Source of the DNA: an uncultured bacterium
GTDB taxonomy: Bacteria > Bacillota > Clostridia > Lachnospirales > Lachnospiraceae
DNA length: 64,000 bases
Assembly (NCBI GenBank): GCA_947243845.1
Contig: CAMXIF010000002.1
Span: forward strand, 62,001-126,000
Reading direction: 5' to 3'
Below are positions 26,834 to 35,159 of this stretch, in pieces. A program made the position numbers and the translations under genes. The stretch's first letter is position 1, and every line of letters starts with the position of its first letter. The notes beneath the pieces are model-generated. The model had not been told where the DNA came from. It saw nothing but the letters and a program-made list of their open reading frames with translations, and did not search any database.

Positions 26834-27904
26834 CTATTTGCCAATGCTTCCAAGTATCGCCTTTATCCTTGCTTTTAACGGGATCACCACCCGTTCCTCC
26901 CTCCGTATCCTGCGGCAGTAACGAACCGGCGATTTATAAAAGAGCGATACCTTCCTCCGATCTCTGGGATCCACGATGGAATCTTGAAAAGCCTTCCTGA
27001 CTCTTTCCTCATCCCTGCGCAGGATATTTTCCAATTCTGTCAGATAGGGCGGATGCGATATCTGCGCGTAAAAGAGCAATAATCTTTTATAAAAAAAATA
27101 ATCATGAATCCGGGCCAGATCCTCTCTGCCCAATTCCTGCAGGAATTTTGTCTTCTCATAAAAGGCAGGAATCAAATCCGTAAAAGTGCGCGCATTAATC
27201 TGCGCATTCATGATACTTCCCTCTCTGTCTATTATATAGTTATAATAGGCAGTGTCAAGGTAAATACAGCGTTTGGCACGTGCAAGGCCGGACGTTGTAA
27301 ACATGATATCCTCATACCACTTCCCTGTCGGGAAAGACGTTCCGTCCAAAATTTCCTTTCTATATAATTTATTCCAGGCAGCATTCTGGATGGCATACTC
27401 CTCCCGCTCCTCCACATAACACTGCAGGGCCTCCTGTCCTTCAAAGAGAACCGCCCTGTCCACAGAACCATCTTCCGTATGATTCTTATACACCTGACGA
27501 TATCGGCAGACCGCAACATCCGCCTGCTGCTCTAACAATGCGCCCAACATTCTCTCATACATATCGGGATCGATCCAGTCGTCTCCGTCCACAAAACCAA
27601 TATAGCCGCCTGCAGACTGAGCCATCCCCACATTCCTGGCATCCGCCAGGCCGCCGTTGGGCTTATGAATAACACGTATCCGTTTATCCTCTGCCGCCAG
27701 CTTATCGCAGATACACCCCGTCTCATCCACAGAACCGTCATCCACCACGATGATCTCAAGATTCCGGTAAGTCTGCGCGCAGATAGACCTGATCCCCCGT
27801 TCAATATAAGCTTCTATATTATAAGCAGCCACAATGACAGAAATCAAATTTGCCTGCTCTTTCTCATATGACATTGAAGGATGATACTGTTCTAATATTT
27901 TCAC
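26834..27904 (-). CDS. Glycosyltransferase family 2 (GT-A)
   Basis: 356 residues. Start codon is GTG, seven bases after GGAGG; the next in-frame ATG (MSYEKEQ) has no ribosome site. The core is NLISVIVAAYNIEAYIERGI, IVVDDGSVDETGCICDKL, NGGLADARNVGMA and FVDGDDWIDP, a standard capsule GT2 with an acidic metal site. The C-terminal 60 residues are basic and may lie on the membrane. Upstream lies a short coding remnant after the asparagine synthase-like gene. Donor sugar unknown. Confidence 0.9.
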   Translation of the reverse strand: MKILEQYHPSMSYEKEQANLISVIVAAYNIEAYIERGIRSICAQTYRNLEIIVVDDGSVDETGCICDKLAAEDKRIRVIHKPNGGLADARNVGMAQSAGGYIGFVDGDDWIDPDMYERMLGALLEQQADVAVCRYRQVYKNHTEDGSVDRAVLFEGQEALQCYVEEREEYAIQNAAWNKLYRKEILDGTSFPTGKWYEDIMFTTSGLARAKRCIYLDTAYYNYIIDREGSIMNAQINARTFTDLIPAFYEKTKFLQELGREDLARIHDYFFYKRLLLFYAQISHPPYLTELENILRRDEERVRKAFQDSIVDPRDRRKVSLFYKSPVRYCRRIRREERVVIPLKARIKAILGSIGK

Positions 27905-27930
27905 ATTCTGCCTCCGCGATTTTACTTCCC

Positions 27931-27999
27931 CTATCTTAAACTCCCTTTCAGAGCCTTCCTGATTTTCTTATATATCAGCGCTTCCAAATAGTCCTCATA
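27931..27999 (-). pseudogene. Coding remnant: 22-codon C-terminal tail after the asnB-like stop
   Basis: Directly after the TAG of the asparagine synthase-like gene, and in the same frame, the minus strand reads YEDYLEALIYKKIRKALKGS then LR and a stop. This basic, helix-forming tail resembles the C-termini of capsule glycosyltransferases, not of AsnB proteins. It may be the end of a gene lost by deletion, or an extension cut off by a recent nonsense change. No start or ribosome site of its own is seen. Confidence 0.4.
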
Positions 28000-29955
28000 C
28001 TATCTTGATTCATGACTCATCATCCACTCCTGGAACATCAGTACATACCAGATCTGTACCCGCCAAATATCGCGCTGTATATAATCATCCCAGAGCCTCT
28101 TTACCGCCAAAGGATTTAATAACGCTTGTCTCCTTATCAATGCCGGATCCAACAGATTCTCCGCCCACTCCCGCAGTCCCGGCTCTTTCAGCCACTTGTG
28201 GAGGGGAATACTAAACCCCTTCTTAGGCCGCTCCATCAGCTCCTGCGGCACATAGCGGTAAAGAATATCCCGCAGCACTTTCTTGCTGACACCGTCTTTG
28301 CTTCTATAAGAAAGGGGCAGCTTCCATGCGAACTCTACCACGTCTTTATCCAACATCGGTACCCTGGTTTCCAGAGATACCGCCATCGCCGTCCGATCCA
28401 CCTTATTTAAAATATCATCCGGGTGATACATCAAAAGATCCATCAGCATCAGATTATGCTGCGGCGGTTCCAAAAGTCCGCAGGGATATTCCTCCATCAG
28501 GGTCCGCCCCTCTTTCCAGGGCAGAATCTCCTGCCAGACCTCCGGTATCCATGACACCTTTGTCCGCTCATGCCTTCCCACAAGCGAAAGCCCTTCTCCA
28601 ATCTCCGAGCGCAGATACATATCCTCCATATTTTTAGCGCCCAGCAGCCTGGCTCTTGTGGCAAATCCTCCCCGACTGATCTTTCCTGCCTCTCCAAGCA
28701 TAACACTTGCCATCCTTCTGATAGGATAAGGAATCTTCTTCGTCTTATTCCAAATCCGATCAATGGAATAATAGGTGTTATATCCACAGAATAACTCATC
28801 CCCGCCATCTCCGCTCAGAGACACCGTCACATGTTCTCTGGTAATCTTACTGACCAGATAAGTAGGTATCTGGGACGAATCCGCAAAGGGCTCTCCAAAC
28901 ATATCTGCCAGCCGCGGAATCACCTGCCTGGCATCCTCTTCCGTAATATAGACTTCCGTATGCTCGGTTCCCAGATGCGCCGCTATCTCTTTTGCCACCG
29001 GCGCCTCGTTGAATTTCTCCTCCCACATACCAATCGTAAAAGTTTTGACCTTACGTTCGCTCATGGACTGCATCAGAGATACCACCGTGCTGCTGTCAAT
29101 CCCAGCCGAAAGAAAAGCGCCCACCGGCACGTCTGCCACCATCTGTCCGGCAATGGAATCACGCAAAAGTCTCTCCAACTCCTCTGCCGCTTCCGTTTCA
29201 CTTCCCCGAAACAGATTTTGCTGTCCCAAAACTGCCGTCTCCTGCATGGACCAATAGGTCATTATGGTTGGTTTGTTAAATGGTGATTTAACACTTAATA
29301 TCTTCCCCGGTTGCAGCTTCCATATCCCTTCATAGATAGAATAGGGGGCTGCAACATATCCATAACGCATGTAATCACTCAATACACGTGGGTTGACAGG
29401 GTTGCAGAACCCATCCAGTCCAGAGATGGAATTGAGGTCGGAAGCAAAGACAAAGGGATTTTGATTCTCACCGTTATTTATATCCTCTTTTAATATTCCA
29501 TAAAATAACGGCTTTTCTCCAACCCGATCACGGGCCAGAAATAACGTTTGTTCTTGTTGGTCGTATAATGCAATTGCAAACATACCCTTTATCATTTTAA
29601 GTGTACATTCCAACCCATATGCGGAAACTGCTTCCAGGAGAATCTCCGTATCGGAACTCCCCCTGAAAGCAGTCACCCTGCCCTCATCAAGCAGCATTTG
29701 TTTAATCTTGATATAATTATATACCTCTCCATTATAGGCCATGACATACCGCCCGTTATGGGATACCATGGGCTGCGCCCCGGCAGGAGACAGATCAATG
29801 ATGGATAATCTCCTGTGTCCCAGCACAATTCTATGGTCATCGGAGGACCAGACGCCGGAGGCATCCGGTCCTCTGTGATACATCTTCTCATTCATCCGTT
29901 CGATATTCTTCTGCCAATCTTTTGTCCAGTTGCAAAAACCAGCGATTCCACACAT
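28000..29955 (-). CDS. asnB: Glutamine-dependent asparagine synthase-like amidotransferase
   Basis: 651 residues. Cys2 of MCGIAGF is the glutaminase nucleophile, so the start (after GAGGAGGAATAACAC) is certain. YHRGPDASG, YNGEVYNY and the synthetase pyrophosphate loop SAGIDSS (283-289; the usual second residue is Gly) follow, with SLSGDGGDELFCGY later. True asparagine synthases share this plan. Inside polysaccharide loci such proteins (WbpS in Pseudomonas O-antigen loci) amidate uronic acids, and a TviB/TviC-type amino-uronic acid pathway is present here. It is a paralogue of the gene at 32.4-34.3 kb. Confidence 0.9.
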   Translation of the reverse strand: MCGIAGFCNWTKDWQKNIERMNEKMYHRGPDASGVWSSDDHRIVLGHRRLSIIDLSPAGAQPMVSHNGRYVMAYNGEVYNYIKIKQMLLDEGRVTAFRGSSDTEILLEAVSAYGLECTLKMIKGMFAIALYDQQEQTLFLARDRVGEKPLFYGILKEDINNGENQNPFVFASDLNSISGLDGFCNPVNPRVLSDYMRYGYVAAPYSIYEGIWKLQPGKILSVKSPFNKPTIMTYWSMQETAVLGQQNLFRGSETEAAEELERLLRDSIAGQMVADVPVGAFLSAGIDSSTVVSLMQSMSERKVKTFTIGMWEEKFNEAPVAKEIAAHLGTEHTEVYITEEDARQVIPRLADMFGEPFADSSQIPTYLVSKITREHVTVSLSGDGGDELFCGYNTYYSIDRIWNKTKKIPYPIRRMASVMLGEAGKISRGGFATRARLLGAKNMEDMYLRSEIGEGLSLVGRHERTKVSWIPEVWQEILPWKEGRTLMEEYPCGLLEPPQHNLMLMDLLMYHPDDILNKVDRTAMAVSLETRVPMLDKDVVEFAWKLPLSYRSKDGVSKKVLRDILYRYVPQELMERPKKGFSIPLHKWLKEPGLREWAENLLDPALIRRQALLNPLAVKRLWDDYIQRDIWRVQIWYVLMFQEWMMSHESR

Positions 29956-29958
29956 GTG

Positions 29959-31044
29959 TTATTCCTCCTCGATGACCGCATAATCTTCATTGACTATGCG
30001 CTCTCTGATGGTTTTCCGCGCTGTCTCCATATTCTCCTGCCAACTCACATAGGCTTTATCCCAGGATGCATATCTGTCATCCCCCCGCTTGTCCTGGAAA
30101 TCATAATGTTCTATCAGATACTGCTTCAAAAACTCCGTACATTTCTCCGCACCAACAGCGTTGGTATGGCTCCCGTAATCTGCAAAGTCTTCCTCAAAAA
30201 TAATACCGATCTCTTCATAATAATTGTTCATATTTAAGAAGGGATAACCATACGAGGTCACGATCTCTTCCATATAATTAAACATCTGCTGTTCCTCCAA
30301 AGATTCCCCATAGGGGGAAACCAGAAACAATGCATCCTTATTCCCTTCTTCCAGAAACAATAACAGTTCCTTCAGATACTCTTCCTGTTCCGGTGAAATT
30401 GCCATTGTCCCCTCTGCACCGCCGCAATCCGGCATGGACTGCGGTCCCACTTCATCTTTGATCGTATATCCCTTGCTCGGACTTTCATGATGATAAAACA
30501 TATTCGCCCATTCCGAAGGCAGCGCCAGCATTTTCCAATTGGTGTGATACTTCATGATGTCCAGATAATAGGTAAGCCGCCCCTCTTCGTCACCTTCAGG
30601 TACCATCGCCTGTATGGTCTTAATCCGGTGAGCCGAATACTTCATATTATCCGTCACTCCCCTGGTATACGCCATATTATCCATAAGCCCCTGATCGTCT
30701 ATGGTGTACATACGCATCTCAAAGATGTAAAGTTCCGGCGACTGTGTCTTCTCCGCTTCCTCCACCAGATAACGCATGGCTAATGGCCTCTGTACATTGG
30801 ACGAGAGGGGATACATGGCAATTCCGGCCTCTCCCCACAGCTTGGGCGCCGCATAATATGGAAATACCGGGCTGGAACCGATCATCACAATATCCAGCGT
30901 ATCCTTTTTCTCCGCATAGAATCCGGCAAACCGGTCCTTCACATCGCCGTTTGTCCTTACCATATAAGATACCGGCAAAAGCAGTGCCAGAAAGATGGCG
31001 ATAAACAAAGCTGTCTGCACCGCAATCTTTAATCTATCCTTCAT
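29959..31044 (-). CDS. Membrane-anchored SGNH hydrolase/acyltransferase-like protein
   Basis: 361 residues from the ATG (MKDRLKIAVQ) after AGGTAGAG; a GTG seven codons upstream is possible. One N-terminal membrane anchor (about 8-28) precedes an extracellular domain with the nucleophile block IVMIGSSPVFPYYA and a C-terminal ADYGSHTNAVG holding the Asp-x-x-x-His pair. These resemble the DltD/AlgJ/AlgX-type group, which pass acyl groups to extracellular glycans together with an MBOAT protein. The MBOAT gene is 7.5 kb upstream and has another SGNH partner nearer. It overlaps nothing but lies three bases from the AsnB-like gene. Confidence 0.7.
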   Translation of the reverse strand: MKDRLKIAVQTALFIAIFLALLLPVSYMVRTNGDVKDRFAGFYAEKKDTLDIVMIGSSPVFPYYAAPKLWGEAGIAMYPLSSNVQRPLAMRYLVEEAEKTQSPELYIFEMRMYTIDDQGLMDNMAYTRGVTDNMKYSAHRIKTIQAMVPEGDEEGRLTYYLDIMKYHTNWKMLALPSEWANMFYHHESPSKGYTIKDEVGPQSMPDCGGAEGTMAISPEQEEYLKELLLFLEEGNKDALFLVSPYGESLEEQQMFNYMEEIVTSYGYPFLNMNNYYEEIGIIFEEDFADYGSHTNAVGAEKCTEFLKQYLIEHYDFQDKRGDDRYASWDKAYVSWQENMETARKTIRERIVNEDYAVIEEE

Positions 31045-31091
31045 ATACTCTACCTTTCTCTTCACATCTCACCTTCTGATATCCTCAATAA

Positions 31092-32201
31092 CTACCTTCC
31101 TATAATAGACTCAAAATATTCTTTCCACAGCCGGTTCACCCGCTCCGGAGCAAGCCTCTCCTGTATTTTAGCCGCTTCTCTGCCAAGCTGCTGTGCATAG
31201 GCAGGATCGGCAAGCAGCCTATCCATGGCCACCTCCAGCGCTTTCTGGTCTCCCACAGGAATAATCAGTCCATTGACCCCGTCTGACATCAGTTCCACAG
31301 TTCCGCCGCTGGGCACATCTGTAGCGATTACCGGAAGTCCTGTGGCCAGGGCTTCTATCAGGGCGTTGGACACTCCCTCCGAATAGGAAGTGAGCAAAAA
31401 CATCGCTGCTTTCTCAATCCGCTCTGCCACATTGGGAATCACCCCCGGCAATTCCACCCGCTCACTGACACCCAGTTCTTCTGCCAGTCCCTTCAAATAA
31501 GAGTGTAATTCCCCATCCCCGTATATCGTTAACACATATTCCGGATACCTGTCACGCAATGCTGCAAAGGCCCGTATCATCATCTCATGGTTCTTATTCG
31601 CATCCATACGCCCCACAGATACAATCCGGCGCTCCCGCTCTCCTTCATAACGCGGCTTCACAAAATCCGGGTTCAGAGAATTTGGAAGAATCACTGCCCG
31701 CTCTCCCACCCTTCCGGAAAAGAAATCCCTGGACCTCTCCGTCTGTAAAATGAGACCCGATGCAAACGGAAAGAGTAGATTGGCCAGCACACGCATCAAT
31801 CTGTTCGGGTATTCCTCTCTGGCCTCTCCCACCACTGACACCACCGGCCTGGTCCGTGTCCCCATTGTGGTAACTACTGTCATGAAATTATTTTTTCCAA
31901 TACAGGATAACACCAGTTCTGGTTGATATTGTCTCCATATCGCATGTAATTTTTTAACCCTCCGACAAAAATTTCTGACCCTGCTTCCTGTGATCTCCTT
32001 TTCATCGATTTCAGAGATAACACGCGTAATTTGCTCTGGAAGGGGATATTCGTCTTCTTTCCGGTATTGGGTCACCATCGTGACCCGGTAGCCCTCCTGT
32101 GCGAAGTACTCTGCCAGATTTACGAACACCCTTTCTGCTCCCCCCTTATGTAGGGAGCCTATATAGAATGCTATGTGTTTTCTTCTCAATGCTTCTTTCA
32201 T
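31092..32201 (-). CDS. Glycosyltransferase family 4
   Basis: 369 residues. The opening AFYIGSLHKGGAERVFVNLA has the GGAE loop of the GT4 subgroup that includes GalNAc and hexose transferases. Later blocks are SVGRMDANKNHEMMIRAFA, YGDGELHSYLKGLAEELG, TSYSEGVSNALIEALATG (EX7E) and IATDVPSGGTVELM. It acts at the cytoplasmic membrane face on a lipid-linked acceptor. The ATG has no strong ribosome site, and the 224 AT-rich bases before it separate it from the upstream AsnB-like gene. Confidence 0.9.
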   Translation of the reverse strand: MKEALRRKHIAFYIGSLHKGGAERVFVNLAEYFAQEGYRVTMVTQYRKEDEYPLPEQITRVISEIDEKEITGSRVRNFCRRVKKLHAIWRQYQPELVLSCIGKNNFMTVVTTMGTRTRPVVSVVGEAREEYPNRLMRVLANLLFPFASGLILQTERSRDFFSGRVGERAVILPNSLNPDFVKPRYEGERERRIVSVGRMDANKNHEMMIRAFAALRDRYPEYVLTIYGDGELHSYLKGLAEELGVSERVELPGVIPNVAERIEKAAMFLLTSYSEGVSNALIEALATGLPVIATDVPSGGTVELMSDGVNGLIIPVGDQKALEVAMDRLLADPAYAQQLGREAAKIQERLAPERVNRLWKEYFESIIGR

Positions 32202-32425
32202 ATCACTTGCATAAGTTCCTTCATTTTTTTACAAAAAATCCTCTTTTTTGCAATTTCATCCTCTATTTTCCTGCAAAACAGCCTCAAAACGACTTTTTAA
32301 TTAAATTTCCTTTTATTTTTACATGTCTGAATTCACTGACAATTTCTTCTCTTTTCTGATAATTTTCTTCTTGAAATTTCATGATATCGTACACGTTTTT
32401 TTCATTTTTAACATCCCGTTCGTTA
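32202..32425. other. AT-rich gap with a possible short open frame
   Basis: This 224-base gap is far richer in A and T than the genes around it. On the minus strand a frame that starts inside the end of the AsnB-like gene stays open to a stop at 32284-32286. Its last 40 or so codons read as plausible protein (NVYDIMKFQEENYQKREEIV), but no start with a ribosome site was found. A weak AT-only hairpin lies at 32232-32250. The region may be a gene remnant or simply a leader. Confidence 0.3.
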
Positions 32426-34324
32426 TCATTTCCGGTGATAAGCCTCATACCATTGCTGAAACACAAAGAACGACCATGACAATTTTGAGTAGTTTGCGCC
32501 GGTCGCGGGACCACCATCACCGGTCTCAATATAGCTTTTGATCATTCCGGACACATAGTCAGCATCAAAAATCGACTGTTTTTTTAAGAATTCATAACTA
32601 CTGTAATCCAGCAATTTTTCCCTCAAAGGACCTCTCAACCACTTATCAAGCGGGACCCCAAATCCGACCTTCGGACGATCCAATAAATCCCTCGGAATAT
32701 AATCACAGGCGATATCTTTTAGGATATGTTTTTTATCTCCATCGGCATATTTATACCTGTGAGGAATCCTATAAGAGTACTCCATCACGTCCTTATCCAA
32801 GATTGGGCACCTGGATTCCAGGGAATATTTCATGGAAGCCCTGTCAACTTTACAGAGAATATCTCCCGGCAGATACGTGTCCATATCCACCAGCATCCTT
32901 CTCACCTGCCAGCTGTTCACCTGATAGCCGCTCTCGATCAGATAGTGCACCGGCAGTGGTTTTATTCCCGCCGGAAGTTCTCCCACCATGGCTCTTGCCA
33001 TCACAGGATAATTACCTGCCCCAAACTGGGTCTTGCTTTCCCGCTCCCTGTTGCCGGCAATCACCCTCACCCGGAAGGGCAGCCTGTCCTCCAGATGCAT
33101 CTGCTTCGCACCGGGCAGACTGCACAGGCCGTGCACCATGCCGCCGAGCAGATCCAGTTTCTGTGCCATCGCCACGTTCTCATAGATATTATACCCACAG
33201 AAAAACTCATCGCCGCCATCTCCCGACAAGGCCACTGTCACATGTTCTCTGGCAAGCTGGGAGACCATCATAGTTGCAATCTGAGAACTGTCTGCAAAGG
33301 GCTCGTCATAATACTTCGCAATGCTCTCCACCAGACCGAACATATCCTCCTCATCAATATAGAGTTCCGTATGTTCCGTTCCCAAATACTCTGCCACGGC
33401 TTTGGCATATTTGGCCTCGTTATATTTTTCCTCATGAAATCCAATGGAAAAAGTCTTTACCGGCCGATCAGAATGCTCCTGGGCGATAGCCGTCACCAGG
33501 GAAGAATCATATCCGCCGCTTAAGAATGCCCCCAGGGGAACATCCGCAATCATCCGAAGCGCCACAGCCTTTTTCAGAAGTTCCTTCAACTGGGTCTTCG
33601 CCTCTTCATAGCTGCATACCGGCTCTTTGACGGCCTTGTGATAGACATCCTTCACATCCCAGTATTTCCATGCCGTTATCTGTCCTGCATGAAATTTCAG
33701 GACCATCCCCGGCTCCAGCTTGTACACATTCTCATAAATACTCTCCGGCGCATTGATATACTGGTGAAAAAGATAACGTGACAGCACCCTTTTGTCTATC
33801 CGTCCTGCAAAACCGGGGCACTGCATGATAGGCTTTAACTCTGAGGCGAACACCAGATCATTATCTTCATACCAATAATAGAGCGGCTTCTTACCGATAC
33901 GGTCCCTGACCAGATAGATATCCTGTGTCTGCCTGTCATACAACGCAATGGCAAACATCCCGTTAAACCGCTCCAGACACTCTATTCCCCATTTTAAATA
34001 GGCGGCTATGATAACTTCCGTGTCACAGTCCGACCGGAAGGGATAGTCCGCCAATTCCTCTCTCAGTTCCCTGAAATTATATATCTCACCATTATAGACC
34101 ACAGATACCCGCTTATCCTGCGAGTGCATGGGCTGATGCCCCAGCACCGACAGATCCAGGATAGACAGCCGCCTCTGGGCAAATCCCACCGCATAGCCCT
34201 CTGACATCGGATAAATCTCCGCCCCGCTGTCATCAGGCCCCCTGTGATACATGGTATCGTTCATCTCCTGAAGCTGTTGTATGGTAATGTTCTTCTTACT
34301 GATGTATCCGCATATTCCGCACAT
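32426..34324 (-). CDS. asnB: Glutamine-dependent asparagine synthase-like amidotransferase
   Basis: 632 residues. I use the ATG that puts Cys at position 2 (MCGICGYISKK), with GGAGG five bases before it. YHRGPDDSG, VYNGEIYNF and the pyrophosphate loop SGGYDSS (269-275) are intact, as is ALSGDGGDEFFCGYN. It has the same overall architecture as the other AsnB-like gene but differs over most of its length, so the two probably have different acceptors. Amidation of a hexuronic acid in the repeat unit is the likely use in this context; free asparagine synthesis is the alternative. It lies 44 bases after a deacetylase-like gene. Confidence 0.9.
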   Translation of the reverse strand: MCGICGYISKKNITIQQLQEMNDTMYHRGPDDSGAEIYPMSEGYAVGFAQRRLSILDLSVLGHQPMHSQDKRVSVVYNGEIYNFRELREELADYPFRSDCDTEVIIAAYLKWGIECLERFNGMFAIALYDRQTQDIYLVRDRIGKKPLYYWYEDNDLVFASELKPIMQCPGFAGRIDKRVLSRYLFHQYINAPESIYENVYKLEPGMVLKFHAGQITAWKYWDVKDVYHKAVKEPVCSYEEAKTQLKELLKKAVALRMIADVPLGAFLSGGYDSSLVTAIAQEHSDRPVKTFSIGFHEEKYNEAKYAKAVAEYLGTEHTELYIDEEDMFGLVESIAKYYDEPFADSSQIATMMVSQLAREHVTVALSGDGGDEFFCGYNIYENVAMAQKLDLLGGMVHGLCSLPGAKQMHLEDRLPFRVRVIAGNRERESKTQFGAGNYPVMARAMVGELPAGIKPLPVHYLIESGYQVNSWQVRRMLVDMDTYLPGDILCKVDRASMKYSLESRCPILDKDVMEYSYRIPHRYKYADGDKKHILKDIACDYIPRDLLDRPKVGFGVPLDKWLRGPLREKLLDYSSYEFLKKQSIFDADYVSGMIKSYIETGDGGPATGANYSKLSWSFFVFQQWYEAYHRK

Positions 34325-34368
34325 ACCAACCTCCATGATTCCACTTTATGGTATCTCATTAGTACCTC

Positions 34369-35127
34369 TTATCGCACCTCTTTCTCCATAAAATAATCCC
34401 GGTATTCACCAAAATCCTTACATTCATGATCCACTGATTCTATCAGTTCTATATACTTTTCCTGAATCAATGCCCTGTAGTTCTCAAAGTTACTATACCC
34501 CTTCTTACACCAGGCAAAGGGATGTGTCAAAATCTGCACTTTATCATAACTAGTGATATTTTGTTCATCCGGATATCCATAACGCCAGATATGATTCGCA
34601 TCCGACATATATTTCACCTGCAGAGGCGTCCCCTCTGTCACATTGTCCGCAAAGGTAAAGAAGTCGTCCTGATAAGCATTCAGGATACCCTCCAATTTGA
34701 TATTTTCCCTGAGAACATCGCGGGAAGGACGATGTACCGAAAACTCCGTAATCTCAAAGCCAAACATCTCGCTTAAGATTTCCATCTCCATCTTGATCCT
34801 TTTCCGAATCTGCTGCATATCCGTCATACCATTCAGGGCAAAATGCAAGCCGATGTGCTGGCCTCTCTCATGCATATCCTTGATGATATCCATGTTCTTC
34901 TTGGAAAGAATATTATAGGAATTGTTCGTCCACTGAAAAAAATAGGTGGAGATAAAATCCATGCTCTGCTCCACCTTCGCAAGCTGGTACGCCCTGTCCA
35001 CGCTGTACTCTACATCGTGGCGCATGATGATAAACCGATCCCGCGTCAACGCCTGCGCATAACTGCACTGCCTGCCTGTGGACTGTATAATCCTGATAAT
35101 TTCTCTGTAATCGTCAAATGAAAACAT
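34369..35127 (-). CDS. Polysaccharide deacetylase-like protein (CE4/NodB fold)
   Basis: 252 residues with the CE4 order of motifs: MRHDVEYSVDRA (Asp38 in the first acidic motif), GQHIGLHF giving the His91-x3-His95 metal pair, EFSVHRPS, and a late LTHPFAWC. No signal peptide or membrane segment is present, so it acts inside the cell, unlike wall deacetylases. A cytoplasmic deacetylase would fit removal of an N-acetyl group from a nucleotide- or lipid-linked sugar before formylation or another N-modification. GGGAGAAAGTT precedes the ATG. Confidence 0.75.
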   Translation of the reverse strand: MFSFDDYREIIRIIQSTGRQCSYAQALTRDRFIIMRHDVEYSVDRAYQLAKVEQSMDFISTYFFQWTNNSYNILSKKNMDIIKDMHERGQHIGLHFALNGMTDMQQIRKRIKMEMEILSEMFGFEITEFSVHRPSRDVLRENIKLEGILNAYQDDFFTFADNVTEGTPLQVKYMSDANHIWRYGYPDEQNITSYDKVQILTHPFAWCKKGYSNFENYRALIQEKYIELIESVDHECKDFGEYRDYFMEKEVR

Positions 35128-35159
35128 AACTTTCTCCCTTCTATCCGTTCATTTCTCTA

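Noticed and set aside
32232..32250. CAAAAAA/TTTTTTG hairpin as a terminator
   Set aside because: The stem is almost only A-T pairs and is within an AT-rich stretch where such pairings are expected by chance.
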